DNA of 64,000 nt from Nymphaea colorata (taxonomy: Eukaryota; Streptophyta; Magnoliopsida; Nymphaeales; Nymphaeaceae). Positions 39,711 through 52,055 of this stretch are shown piece by piece; the stretch's first letter is position 1; the number at the start of each line of letters is the position of its first letter. Position numbers and translations under genes: made by a program. Location of the stretch: assembly GCF_008831285.2 (NCBI RefSeq), contig NC_045144.1, forward strand, positions 7,725,886 through 7,789,885. Reading direction: 5' to 3'. Below the pieces are notes generated by a model. The model had not been told where the DNA came from. It was given only the letters and a program-made list of their open reading frames with translations, and made no database searches.

Positions 39711-39890
39711 CTAACTTGTATGTTTTGTTCTTTATTTTGTTTTTGCAGTTTGTTCTTATAATTAGAGGACTCTTTCTTCACCCTCTTATTTGTGCAGGAA
39801 ATCTTCACCCTCTTATTTATTCTATTGTGCTGCTAACTTGTATGTTTTGTTCTTTTATTTTGTTTTTGCAATTTGTTCTCATGATTAGAG
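39711..39890. repeat. Direct repeat with 122-bp period
   Basis: The words CTAACTTGTATGTTTTGTTC and TTATTTTGTTTTTGCA recur 122 bp apart. Within the first unit a second, shorter repeat (TTCACCCTCTTATTT) is also present. Confidence 0.85.
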
Positions 39891-41237
39891 AACTACTTAA
39901 ATTTTATTATATATTTCCGTTTTTCTTTCTCTAATCATAAGCAGTCAAGGCCAAAGACGAGGGGGAAATTTGTCGTCAAAGGAAGAATTTTTCAAATCGT
40001 TCACCGACTTTTATGTACAATATTAAGAAACTTCCCCTTGTCTTATTTTATTGTCAACTCCGGCTTTAGGTAGTTGGATTTTTAGGACAAATAATTCAAA
40101 CTTTTGTTACTTGAGCCTCGTGTAAAAGCAGGTTTTAGCATTTATTTACAGGGGCAGAGCAAGAAATTCTGGGGCTAACGAACAAGACCATAACATTTAT
40201 TTACAAGGGTGGAGCCAAAAATTTTGGACAAGCAATCAATTTGTCAAAAAAATGCCCAATGCCTTATAAGTCAGTTACAAATACAAAAAAGAAAAGAAAA
40301 GGAAAAAACTAAAACTGATGATTAAAAATTTGAAGATCTTGGTCATCACTCTTAAGGCGAATGGCTAGTGGCATAGCTGGTTGGACCTGAACCTGGTGGG
40401 AAAGGATTTATGTAGCTTGCCAAGGATCAGTTTCAACCCGTGGCAATTATTTGACCAACTATAGTGTCAATTTCTACCAACTTTGAGTTAAAGGAGCACT
40501 AAGTATAAAGTTTTAAATTTGTAAGGGACACTATGTAAATTAAAAAAAAATAATTTGAAATATCAATATGAAACCAATATGTAAATGAGAAAAGTTACCT
40601 TGAAATATCAATATAAAAATAAAAACATTTTTGGTGTCTATGCGGGCAATTGCCTATACTTAGCTCACACTAGCCTCGGCCCCTGATCCAAATGCATAGG
40701 ATCTTATGCCAGCATAACCATACATACGTTCCACCGTTGATGCCATTTATGACCACTTTGGCATTAGAGAAAAAAAAAAATTATGAGGGGGGTGTTAGAA
40801 TAAATCAAACTCGAATTTGTTAGGCATACAATCAACAATACAACAACTAGTTTGTTTCATGAACCTATCCTAATCTTTGGGGTAGACTTGTGAGACACTT
40901 CTGAAGTGTCTCTTCCGCCAAACAACCCCAAGGGTCCACTCTTGAACTTATGTCCTTCAACATCTTTTTGTACATTCTTGTAGATATATGTGGGATTTGC
41001 TGGAAATGGAGCAAGAGGTTTTCCTTTTAATCTCCAAGGGAGTTGGCGCAATGGTCGGGGCAAGGGTATTAGGCAACTGGTTCTCATTTCAAAATTTCTG
41101 TGGTGTCAACCCTCTGTGCTGCAAAAGAGAGCTCGAAGCACCTAAAGAAAGCCATGTATCCAAGAAGCATAGGGAGTTGGGCGTGGACGGCTTAATGTAT
41201 TCTTTGATTGTAAAACTCTCTGCAGACGTGGTAGGAA

Positions 41238-41424
41238 AATCGTGTCTACAAATAACATAAAGTCCTTGTGACTTTTTCTTCCTTCTCTTCTGTTTTTTCT
41301 CTTGGTGTCGTAAGAGAGACAGAAATGGCAGGAGAATCTTGTCTACAAATCACATAAAATCCTTGTGAATTTTTCTTCCTTCTCTTGGGTTTTTTCTCTT
41401 GGTGTCGTAAGAGAGATAGAAAGA
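41238..41424. repeat. 97-bp tandem duplication
   Basis: The word GTCTACAAAT begins units at 41244 and 41341, and the copies agree through CTCTTGGTGTCGTAAGAGAG with scattered differences. The apparently repeated peptide on the minus strand follows from this duplication. Confidence 0.9.
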
Positions 41425-41689
41425 GGGCCTTGTTCCTACACGAGCTCCCACAACCATTACTTCCCAGCAACGTTACAAGCCCCACAATGAAAAGCCCCAC
41501 AATGAAGGACAAAATCCAGTTTACGACCCCGATGAGAAACTTGTTCTGAAGCCTTTAGTATATCAAACTTAAGCACGGTTCATGTATATATGTGTACATG
41601 TGGATGTTTAAAATTGATGATGACAATATATTTGCATATGGTTAGGTTAGATTGTTGTTTCAAGTTTAACAATCTATTGGAATTTAAAT

Positions 41690-41962
41690 AAAGAAAAGTC
41701 ATATCGAATCTAAATCTGATTTTATATTATATTTGAATCTGAATTTTGAACAGAATTTTACCAATTTTCAAGTTTTAATAGCATTAGATATAGGATATTT
41801 GTTTAAAAATGAATCTGATCCGAATCTGTATCAGAATCTGTATATTTATGTATATCGGAATCCGAACCTATTTCTTAATCGGATATTAAATTTTTTTTCA
41901 TATCTGTTTTTTCGGATCGGTTCGGTCAGATGTCCGATTCAAATCGGATATATTAACGTCCC
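41690..41962 (+). repeat. GAATCTGAATCC-rich repeat, copy 1
   Basis: A degenerate run of AATCTGAATC/ATCCGAATC words with shared landmarks in order: AAGTCATATC, GAATTTTGAAC, GCATTAGATATAGGA and a TTTTTTC-rich end. The second copy at 42655-42960 repeats these landmarks in the same order. Probably a non-autonomous transposon family; no termini could be fixed. Confidence 0.6.
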
Positions 41963-42654
41963 TACATGGACGTTACTCCTACGTAATGCAAATGGTGTCA
42001 TGCGCAATGTTCGAGCGAAAGGGTATAATGCAGGGCCATCGGGTCCGAAAGCAACCCTGTACCTTGGCGGCAGGAGGGGAAGTAGGCTAGCTTCACCTCT
42101 CACTAACCACCACCTCTCTATCTTCATCATTTTCCTTGTCTCGGACTTATAAGGCCATTATACAGCAGCAATTTAATGGTTCAACTGTAGTTGTCTCTAG
42201 CAGAGCAATTAGAAATTGTTAATAATACAAAAAGATAGTTCCTAATTGCTTGAAGACACAATTATTGCTTTGATGGATCAATTTATATGATAGTGACTCC
42301 ATTGTGTGTCACTTCTTACGCAATCTGATGTTATTGGTGCATACAACCGGGGACTAAATGCATTTAAGAGATTTTACGGCTTCTCCCAAGATGATTTAAT
42401 TAATTGGGCTTTGTTCATAATAATAACAGGAAAAAATTCACACATAAATACAAAAACAAAAAGACTTTACTAACCTGTTTAGAGGCTGCAAAATTGGTTG
42501 AATATAATAAGAAGATCTTGTCATTTTTTGTTGCTTTAAATATGAACATGTCTAGGCAGTAGTGGAGCCAAGTATAGTGTCCACAGATCAGATTTAAATC
42601 GGGTATATCCTTGACCAAATCCATCCTTTTGGATATTTACATATTTTGGATTAT
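41963..42654. other. Segment between two direct repeats, no gene recognised
   Basis: About 0.7 kb of sequence lies between two related direct repeats. I looked for long terminal repeat hallmarks (primer binding site, polypurine tract, gag or pol peptides) and saw none. Confidence 0.35.
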
Positions 42655-42960
42655 ATTTTGGACAAAAAAAGTCATATCCAAATCTAAAACGCGATTTGGC
42701 GATCCTCATCCAATCTAAATCCAATTTTATATTCATATCTAAATCCGAATTTTGAACCAAAATTAGCTCATTTTCAAAATGTAAGAGCATTAGATATAGG
42801 ACGTTTGTTTAGAAATAAATCATATCTGAATTCGATCGAACACTCATGTATATTAGAATCTGAATCTGATCCAAGCTCAATTCTTAAATCTGAATCTGAT
42901 CTGATTTCTTAATCGCATGTCAATTTTTTTTTCCATATACGTTTTTTCATATATTGTTGT
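42655..42960 (+). repeat. GAATCTGAATCC-rich repeat, copy 2
   Basis: It has the same ordered landmarks as copy 1 (AAAGTCATATC, CGAATTTTGAAC, GCATTAGATATAGGA, GTTTAGAAAT) about 965 bp further on. Inverted relatives lie at 52640-52960 and 54425-54700. Confidence 0.6.
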
Positions 42961-43576
42961 CTCTAATAAGTAGGTGCAGTCTGTTGTGACACCAGTTCTA
43001 TAAAACTCCTTTATTTTTATATTGCTGTCTTAAGCGATTTGCTCATCTATCTATAGCTTTTCAATGCAAGATCAACTTAAGTTAGGCAATTCCAGAGAAG
43101 ATTTTACAGATCAGATCCGGTTGAATCCAGGCCTTTACCAAATCCTACTTAGTTGGATCTCATGCAACTGGATATGTGTTCAGGCTTATATTACTGAGAC
43201 TTTATTTTCGAAATGAAATCTGGGTCCGACCATTGTAAGATGTAGGCATGTATTCGAGTCGCGGCCTCTGTCAGGTCCAAGATTATGAAACTGCAGAATG
43301 AATTCAAATCTAGTTAACAGAGATACAAGAATATATGTCACACCCTAAGACTTAATCGCCTAAGTAATTGGCCGTCTTAAATACATCTTACGCGACTGTT
43401 TTTAATTATATAAAATAAAAAATAACTGTCCGGTCACAAAGGTAACTAGTTGATTTCAATTATATATACTTCTTATTATTATTAAAAAAACTATGGGCTT
43501 CCTTCAAACCATGTTCCCCAAAACAGCGGGCCAATTTTTTGTATTATAAACTAACTAAAAGAAAGACAACTGAAAC

Positions 43577-43627
<51 letters not shown>

Positions 43628-45218
43628 TCTTGGGTTTTCTGTTGAATCTGACATCATAGATGTGCTGATCATGGTCCGTTCGCTAAAGATATTATATTTT
43701 GAAATAAATTATGATGCTGAAAACAAAGGACTTCCTTCACCCAATTTTGACAAGTTGGAGATATATAAGGGATGTGTTGGATCATAGTCTATTTCCTAAG
43801 AATAAATATTTCACTGCTATGGAACTTATCTATACATACGGCCGCATTGACAAATGACATAGATTACATACTTATGTGGTTTCGGAAAGCGTCTTATATA
43901 TATTTTTACATCTTTCTGAATTACTGTCATAATATTTTTCTCCGAGATTATAAGCAATTCGACCGAATGGCTGAAATTATCAATTCACTGAATTGGCATC
44001 CTGGAGATTCGGTTCAATTTGCGTTTTTTACAGCACTAGCAAAAATGGGTTTTACATTGTCATGAGGTTTTTCTCTTTTTCTTTCTAGAAATATCAAAAA
44101 TCCAATCAGAACTAGATTCCCTATAATCCACTGAAGTTTTCTTAGATCCCGCTATATTTCTTTTGGATGTTTTTGTGGATGCTTAATTTATATCTAATTT
44201 GATATTTCAACAGCAGCATGATCTTCTACCATGAAATTCTTCTCTTGAGAACCATATGAACATTGCCATTATCCTCCATGATTCTGGCGCTATCATCTAT
44301 TAATATTCACTCCTTGATTTTAGTTTGGCTTTGATATGTTCATCCCATACATGACGCGGGCCATAAGTTATTGCTTTCACAAGGTAGGAGTAAGTTATCA
44401 ATTTCATCAATGCTTAGTGGAAGAAGGATTAAATTCTATGTGACTAGAGGCCCTTGACCTTGCCAAATATTAGAAACAGTTGCAGAAGTGTGGAAGGCCG
44501 CCGTAAATAATGCGCGAGTCGAGTATGATCTGCAGCACACGTGAGAACCAGAGTGAAGTTTAAGCTCGCCAAGCTCGACGAGTTCATAATGGCATTCTCA
44601 TATGAATTGCAGAAGCATTAATTTCTTAGTAAAATCATATGGCAGAAAAGGTTGATCCGTACTGAGATATATCATAGAGTTGAGCAAGTTTGTGATGAGT
44701 TGGTTGCTACTGAGAAATGAATCCTAATAATGTATGTATTTTGGTCCACTGTTCTAGTTTAATGGAGATCATAGATTATATGAGGCAACAGATTAAATCT
44801 ATCACAATGATCGATTAGAAAATTGTGAAAGAGAGAAAGATGTTTAGTGAGAATCTGATAAATCCGCTCACTTCGTGATTTAGAAGAGAATCATTTAGCA
44901 AACAGGATACTGCAGAGATTGCTGTAATCCGAGAACAGTTCAACCAAAGGAGACCAAGGCATGTTCCAGGTTCATGCTCCTCAACAGCTGAACCACATCA
45001 CACATTGCTTATTGACAATTACACCAATCTAAAACTGCGTACCATTAGGCAACCGAAATTATTATTGATGTTTCATCTTCATTGTCATTACCGTACTTGA
45101 TTTCTTTTCTTCTCATTCCTACCATTTTCCATCGTCATCTGCCAATACAGGGTTCTGTCAACAGTACCCAGTCCTGCACCGTTACTAAAGGAAGACAGCC
45201 TTGCATTCTCCATCTCCA
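42961..45218. other. Intergenic DNA downstream (mRNA sense) of the response regulator
   Basis: A (TA)n(TG)n microsatellite lies at 43583-43626. The AAACNRTGGGCY motif occurs at 43490-43532. A 97-codon ORF at 43772-44065 is not recognised. I see no supported gene. Confidence 0.4.
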
Positions 45219-48200
45219 TTACCAAGACCATCTACTTCTCCCTGCCGAATTCTGCAAGTCTTCAGCTCCATTATTCGAATGATAAGACATTGGTTGGAAG
45301 CTGCCTTCAGTAAAGCTCGGAGTCGGCAGGTTTCCCCCAATCACAGGACCTCGTTGAAGGGCTTCTGCTGTTGTACCCATATCACTAGTATTTGCTGGAA
45401 ATGGCGGAGTGGTATCACACGTTAGACCAGAAGAGAAGTTGCCAAGAGCACTAGTATTTGCTTGAAATGGTGGAGTGGTATCACACATTAGACCAGAAGA
45501 GAAGTTTCCCATGGTTGTTAGATTATCAGTTGATCCTCTACCGAGGGCGTTCCCCTGTGGAAGAAAGTTATTCCGCAGATGATCAACCCTGGCATTGAAA
45601 CAGGGAGCTCTGGAAGGAGCAGTACTCCAACCTCTGCTGGGCATGTATGAACTTGAATTCCATGTGGAGAACTGGTGTTGGTATCCTGTTGGTACAGAGT
45701 GTAACGGCATGTTAGAGCTCCCTGACACTCTTCCTGGCAGACTCAATTGCCTGCGGAATCTTGGTATCGATCCCCCAGTTGTATAGTAGCTGTGCCCTCT
45801 GAAACCTGTTAGTCCACGTCCGTTGAACTTATTGGTCAGCAGATGATCTTTTGAAGTTGAAAGAAGAGGGCCGGTTGTTGAGGGCTGGGGTGCCTGGTTC
45901 ACCATTGAGCCTGCCGAATAGGCGAGCTCACTGTGCCGGTCTGTGAGATCTTGATTTTGCATAGAAACAGTGGCAGCTATTCTAGCTTCCTGTTCTCTTT
46001 TCGAATTCAGCCTGTACTTCTGCAACCACGATGAAAATTTTTCAGGCTTGTCCAGTTACTACTGCCAAAATGACATATAATGCATTTTAATTGTTTGATA
46101 ATATGGAGAACAGAACCATCTTCAGAGCTCATGAGCATAATTAAGATGGTGGTAGATACGGCCAGCAGATGTTAAGGTGCATGCTTAATCATAAATTCAT
46201 AATGGGATTTGCGAGTTTGATTAAATGGTCGATATAGATGGTAGAAAGATAACAATTTAATCACATAAGAAGCAGATTATTTTGGATGATTACTGAATCT
46301 AACTTTGAAGCTTAGAGTTTCAAGACATGGAGATGATAAGGCGCACTGAAGTTGTCACCTGCAGATGGCTGGCAACGTTTTGCAGTGTCAACCCCGGTAC
46401 ATTCATGGCCCTAAGAATCAGCCTTGGGACAGCTCCTGATGAAGCATTTGTTAGTGATTTTTTGCTCAACACTGTACGCAAATCCAAAAACAGAAGAAAA
46501 TTTAAGGGAAAAACAGAAGAAAGAAGAAAAAGATACAAAATACATAAGTTAATTTACGTACTCTGAGGATTTATCATATTCATTGCTTCAATAAATTTAC
46601 CGTGCAGTTCGTTCGTCCAGACCACTCTCCTCTTCCTCCTACTCAACGAACCTTCATTGGAATCGCCATTATCAGTTTCCATCTCCATCTGTTCATAACT
46701 ACTCTCCTCCTCTGAAGCATTCGATTCAGAAGCAGCCATGACACTTTTCCCATGGTCGACGTCGTCATCTTCTTCTTCTTCTTCATCTTCATCTTCATTG
46801 ACACATTCAATGCCCTCTTCACCAACATCATTTGTTGGGCTTCTTTCGACGAATTCAAATGCCTTTTTTCTCTCTACATGAAGCCAAATATTCTTGATCT
46901 CTTCCAGTCTTATCGGTTTTATCAAAAAGTCTTTTGCTCCACTAAGAACTGCTTTAGTTATGGCCTCTGTGTCTGCAGTTGCTGAGATCACTAAATTGCA
47001 AAACAATATGGATGTCAAATATTTTATGGTATACGCTGAAGCTAGCTAAAAGCTGGAGGAACTTCTTCTTTTGATAGGAAACAAAGCTAAAAACTAAAAC
47101 AATATGAATTGCATGAGTTGCTGCTCAACTTCAAACTTTAAATAGGTATTATATATACCATGTGTGTGTGTGTGTGTGATGGATATGACCTTTTGTCTTA
47201 AGGTTATCAATCTGGGTTGTGGACAATCAACACTAATTTAGCTTAGAGATTATGGATGTCGTCCAAGTTTTTAATGCGAATAAGAACTTGATAATCTGAA
47301 ACTCAGTTTGAACATAATGTGACTTATTTCGATCACTTTCTTGTTCAGAATGCTAGTAAAATTCTGTGATATTGTAAAAAAAAATATATGAAACTGATTT
47401 CGACAAAGGTATCCTAATTTTAGCTAGCTTTATTGGGGTTTTTTCTTTGGGAGGGAGATTGAGGAAACCGCACTTGATGGCATAAAACTCCGAGGCTAAT
47501 ACTTTCACCATCAAGTTGGCGCCCATGAAAATGGAACCCGCAACTAACCTTATACCAGCCACTGATCCAACCATCTACACCGGGGCCGAAGCCAAAGGGC
47601 CGCCAAAGGCCATGCCGCCCCCTCCACCCCGAACTCAAATTTTCAATAAGAAAATGCATGTAATTTTAAAAACTTTTCATTTAGCCCGTATAACAAAATT
47701 TTGAGAAAATTAGACTTGTGTGTCTATTAAAATTTTGAAACTATAGCAAATGTACACAAATCATTTGGGGTATATTATGCTAATTAAACTTCATCATTTT
47801 ACTGCTTTCCTCTGCAAAACATCCAAATCCAGGTGAATGAACTTTAGGACATAAATGTGTAAGACCCAAGTTGGATAAAGAAGTGTATTTCGAATCTGAA
47901 GTGTGGAAATAAGTTTCAAAATGGTTGGAGAAATAAGTTTGTATATGTAAGTAAAAAAGAAAGTAAATCAACATAAATACATGAAAGAGGGAAAAGTTGG
48001 ATAAAAGGTTCATGAAAAAAGTGAAGTGCATGTCTATAATAATATAATGCCATAGGTACTCTGTCAAAAACACAAAATATGAAAAAGCACAAAGCAAGTA
48101 ATAGAAAAAAAAAATGAGAGAAACGGCTAATAAGATCAAATTAAGTAATTAATCAGAAAACAAGTTCTCAAATCTAAATGAAACGGGTTCGTCTAAATCA

Positions 48201-50163
48201 CAATTACAATTCTCCGTCTATAGGATGTTTTAGCAGTGTCGTCAATATCTGTGTCGTGCTCCAATTGACTCCAAATTAAAATGGTTTTGGCCATTATAGA
48301 TCTTAAGATCTTACATTTCTATTTATTTGAATGTTTTAAAATGTTTATTAATTATTTAACATAAAAATTAAGGTAATTACTAGATACAAACCGATTCATA
48401 TTATGCCATGAAATGGAAATCGAGATTTGCAACATCACAGAAGGCATTTGATTGCCTATGATCTAAAATCATCAGGATTTGAGAACCGTGGATTTAAGAT
48501 CAGATTCTCTTCATCCATCTTAAATCCAACTTTTTTAGAGAAAAGCTAAGGTCTGACCTGAAAAGATAAAATAAGAATTTTAAGTATAGATATTAGATCT
48601 GACCTAAGATCCTTATTAAAATTATCCATGAATTTTGCTGTGGATGGTTTGTCACATCTACCACATCATGTTCACATAAAAGTTCATGGATTTCAAATGT
48701 GAATAATCAAAAGCTCTTAACATTTTTAGTGACTATGAGCTTGTGGGTGTTGCGGGAGTCGGGCACTAACAAACGACAGGCAAATCCATTTCCCCGTTGG
48801 CTACATCGAAGAGCTCGGAGCCCTCCATCTGCATCATGCGCGCATCGCCAACGAAAATATCATAAGATCCTTGGCTTTGATCCTTTAACATCTGCATCGC
48901 CGTCGCCGGACTGCTCGTCGCCGTCACTGTGAAAACAAGAAGAATAAATGCATGATTATCCTAAAGAAAGACAACCAAATACAATACAAAGTCGCAGCCA
49001 AATCAGATTCAGTACAATAAATAAAAAACGCCGGAATCTTCACATTATGTTCCAGACATTTACATCCATGGCTACCATCTTACACCATCGCTCAGCAGAT
49101 ATCAATCACTTTTTTCTTGTAGAAGGGTGAGTGGTTCATTCATACCTTGAGAGGGGCCACAGCTCCACTTTGTGCCTGCTACCCTCAGATTTTACAGAGC
49201 TTGTTTTGGATTTATTACAGTTTGATTTATTACAGGTTACAGGAAGAGTTTAAACCCAAATCCCTTAACAGATTGACGGTCTTACTGTATCAAGAATACA
49301 ATTTGTGAATCTAATTATGAAAAAGGAAATCCCGAAGCACTCAAGTCACCACTGTAACGATCATCACCTTACACAGGTAAGTTTCAACAAACAGTGGAAA
49401 AAGACATTGAACTTTTGGATTCTTTACTCTGTTGATTACTCCATCACCATCAACGCAGAACAGACAAACCATAAGAAATCATCAGAACCCACTTATGTCT
49501 CTTCTAGTTCTATACGAATCAGAATTCATCATTGAATCTTCACCGTGGACATAAGCATGTCGATGAGAATCGATCCTCTAATCACCCACAAGAAAATGCA
49601 AATTATGTTTTAGATTCGAAGTTTAAGTTTTAAGTTTCAGAACTCTGAAATATGTGTGTGTATTTTTTCTGCAATAATAATGTTTGCAGCCTATTTTGGC
49701 CCTCGAATACCACTGTATAGTATTCAAAGATGTGATGCAAAATCCTTCCCACAAAATCTTATAATATTGTAGAAGTCCTGAGAATTAGATCTGAGAGTTG
49801 ATTGGTAAGTTCTCATTCACGTGGTTAGAACTATTTCGAGGAAGAACATCAGAAATCAAATCTTTAATGTCATAAGTTCACTGCAACAATCCCTATTTTC
49901 CGTCAATATCATGTGAAATATTTTGCTAACTGCTCCTAGGAATCAAGCAGGTTATACCCATCATAAAAATAAAATAAAATAAAATAAGAAACAAAATCAG
50001 AAAACCAGAAAGAAAATCTTCCTCAAAATCCTCTGCGTCCTGAGGAATTAAAGAAAAATAGCAAATAAATCTCACCGTCATATTCGCAGTGCTGAAGCAT
50101 CTTCTCCAGCAGCTTCAACGAAGATGGATCGTCGTCAACCAGCAGCACTCTGACCACAGTCAT
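45219..50163 (-). CDS. Type-B response regulator (receiver plus GARP/Myb), five exons
   Basis: The exons, assembled from splice sites with phase checks, are 50163-50076, 48926-48771, 46990-46562, 46435-46359 and 46019-45219, giving 1551 nt and 516 aa. Every intron is GT-AG. The product resembles plant type-B ARR transcription factors of cytokinin phosphorelay: a receiver (about residues 1-122) with Asp10/Asp11, phospho-acceptor Asp57, Ser84 and Lys106 (LIKPIR); an acidic linker rich in Asp/Glu (about 145-165); a basic patch; a GARP domain (about 201-257) ending in SHLQKYR; and a Ser/Asn/Thr-rich tail. The nuclear transcription role is family knowledge. Odd points: the segment around Asp57 reads GDARMMQMEG instead of the usual SDVxMPxMDG, and a 22-residue unit is exactly tandem in the tail (421-442 and 443-464). 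The stop at 45219-45221 is the first in frame; a further exon cannot be excluded. Confidence 0.88.
45378..45509 (-). repeat. 66-bp in-frame tandem duplication in the last exon
   Basis: Two 66-bp units encode 22 residues each (both begin GNFSSGL and contain CDTTPPF). They differ at a few bases and three or four residues. The repeat leaves the frame open and lies in the low-complexity tail, outside the receiver and GARP domains. Confidence 0.92.
46991..48770 (-). other. Intron 2 of the response regulator, with a transposon relic
   Basis: This 1780-bp intron (donor GTTAGT, acceptor TTTAG) contains a short (GT)n run at 47161-47178 and, at about 47583-47770, a segment with words like the family at 52384-52575 (a GGCCGCCAAAGGCCATGCC word followed by AACTCAAATTTT). 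No other gene is seen inside. Confidence 0.6.
48927..50075 (-). other. Intron 1 of the response regulator
   Basis: This 1149-bp intron separates the first 29 codons from the rest of the receiver domain (donor GTGAG, acceptor TTTTCACAG). The joined codon gives the usual Y-D-V sequence at the boundary. Nothing else is recognised in it. Confidence 0.7.
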
Positions 50164-50299
50164 CTTTTCTTCGCTTTTTCCACGATTGGTGATACAGCAG
50201 GTTCAAATCCTTCGCTCTCAAGTGAATCTTATTTGCTTCTGATTATAGAAAAGGAAAAGAAAAATAAAACGAAAACGATATCTCCAGCAAAGAAGATAT

Positions 50300-50330
50300 C
50301 GCAAATAGCCATATATAGAACAGCAAGGAG
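50300..50330 (-). promoter_or_regulatory. Putative TATA box of the response regulator
   Basis: A minus-sense CTATATATGG word lies at 50309-50318, about 150 bp upstream of the start codon. It is a single-sequence prediction without a comparative copy. Confidence 0.35.
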
Positions 50331-50449
50331 TGGAAAGAATAGATGCAGAAAATCTTCCTCTCATCTCACTGATAAGAAAATAACATCTGTAGAAGATCAT
50401 GAAAATGAATGGCTCAAGATTTGGAAACCATAAAAGAAAATGGTGCAAG

Positions 50450-51877
50450 TAATTGGCCTCTGATCCTCATCAGACTCTCCCAATGTTGATCACCTGAATC
50501 GTTTTTTGAATGGAATCGGTCAAGTCAATCAAGCGGTGAATCGGTCACTTAAATTATTCAGCCAAATCCGCTGTGAATCGGTAAAAAAAAAATACTTACA
50601 ATTATTTCAAACAAATAATAGAAAATATTATCAAATTTAACTCAAGATAAAAAAATTCTTAAACTTTATGAAAAATATTTTAAAAACAGCATGCAGCACT
50701 TTCTGAATCAAGAGTAAATGTTGATTCAAGTTACAAGTAGGATATGATATCTCAATCTAACATGCATATTCAGCTTTATTAATATACAAAGGGATTGAAT
50801 ATGGTGAGACTTATGAAGATGGAATTTGATGTGTATGAGAGCTATACATTTTATCATTTTTACAAGTATTATATGCTCTTAACCGGTATACAACATCCTT
50901 TCGGTCCTTCGTAGGGCCATAAAATCCATTTCTCAGTATGTATATGAGAAACTCACATAATACTTTTCTCATCATGCGAGAGTCGGAGAATGTTGGAAAT
51001 TGGATTTGGATCTTCCCATATAGAAAAAGGATCTGATTTGTTCTTTTCATATTCAAATTTGAATTTTTCTTAATTTCAAAGTTTGAACAAGTTAAAAAGT
51101 GTGCATTTGTCTCATTTTGTAAGTAGATTTATGAAAATATACACTTCTCGAGTTCTGTGAGAATCTTGGGCAAATTTCATCTTCATTCAAGTATAATTTT
51201 TTACTTGAATTATGTTTGAATTTCCTTACACCATCTATCCATCAAGAACATATTTAACACGAACAGTTTTGTGCAAAATTCGATTGTGATATACGACTGT
51301 CTCTGAGTTCTTTACAAGAAGAATCAAAAAGAAATCTAGCATACTCTGTTCTATGTTGCTAGCAACCGATTGTTCCTAGAAAGTAAGAAACAAGTGAAAT
51401 TTTAATATTGCAAAAAGACATAGTCACATATGTAGTGTATGGATATTATACAGCAAAAAATTTCTCGGTTGTAATACTGCAAAGTTATATAACTTTAAAA
51501 TATCTCAAGAAAATCTTCGTAAATTTTAAAAAAAAAATAAACATTTAATAAATTCTGAAAATTATTTAAAAAATAAAAAATACAAAAAAACATTAAAAGA
51601 ACACGTATAATATGTGTTTTTTTTTCACATTTTTGATTTCTAGCGTTTTTTTTAAGACGCGTTTAATTGCCGTTTTATATGGCTGACTTACTTCTCGGAC
51701 ATTATATGCATTTTTTTATAATGTGTTTTATGTGACAATGCAAGAAACAAAGGGGATTTTATTGTGGGAACATGCTTGGCAACAATTTGCTGCTCTTATT
51801 TCTTGCTTTTCTTCAGGTTGGTTGTTGCTGAATCATTAGGTCTTGGTGGGTGCAGGAGAAAGAGAAAGAGTCGTAAG
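50450..51877. other. Intergenic DNA, no gene recognised
   Basis: AT-rich. A short GAATCGGT-rich patch lies at 50500-50585 and long A/T runs at 51480-51660. No coding signal. Confidence 0.4.
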
Positions 51878-52055
51878 CAGTGGCGGAGCCACATTGTGGC
51901 TGGAGTGGGCAATTGCCCACACCAGACCAATAAGCTTACATTATTTATGTATAAAAACCTCATTAATTTTTCATTTTTTACATGTGAATGCCCCTTCAAG
52001 TTTGAAATTTATACTTAGAGCGCCCCTTAACAAGAAATTTCTAGCTTCGCCACTG
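51878..52055 (+). mobile_element. hAT-type MITE with intact target-site duplication
   Basis: This 178-bp element has imperfect terminal inverted repeats (CAGTGGCGGAGCCA at the left, CAGTGGCGAAGCTA as the reverse complement of the right) and a perfect 8-bp target-site duplication, GTCGTAAG, at 51870-51877 and 52056-52063. An 8-bp duplication with CAG-starting ends fits the hAT superfamily. It encodes nothing and must rely on a transposase elsewhere. An internal GGGCAATTGCCC palindrome lies near its left end. Relatives occur at 18095, 23805, 55134, 63795 and inside the palindrome at 53120-53652. Confidence 0.88.

Larger units (their letters stand above)
38583..41689. other. Repeat-rich intergenic DNA, no gene recognised
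   Basis: Contents: a 122-bp-period duplication at 39711-39890, a 97-bp tandem duplication at 41238-41424, possible tRNA-like SINE heads near 40365-40445 and 41041-41085, and hAT-MITE-like words at 40618-40690 (GCGGGCAATTGCC). The ORFs here have no recognisable family. Confidence 0.45.

Noticed and set aside
41690-42960. Possible LTR retrotransposon (two direct repeats about 0.7 kb apart)
   Set aside because: No TG...CA ends, primer-binding site, polypurine tract or gag/pol peptides could be found, and inverted relatives elsewhere fit a dispersed repeat better.
43772-44065. 97-codon plus-strand ORF
   Set aside because: It has no recognisable domain, is AT-rich with no splice or promoter context, and follows a microsatellite. 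I could not support it as a gene.
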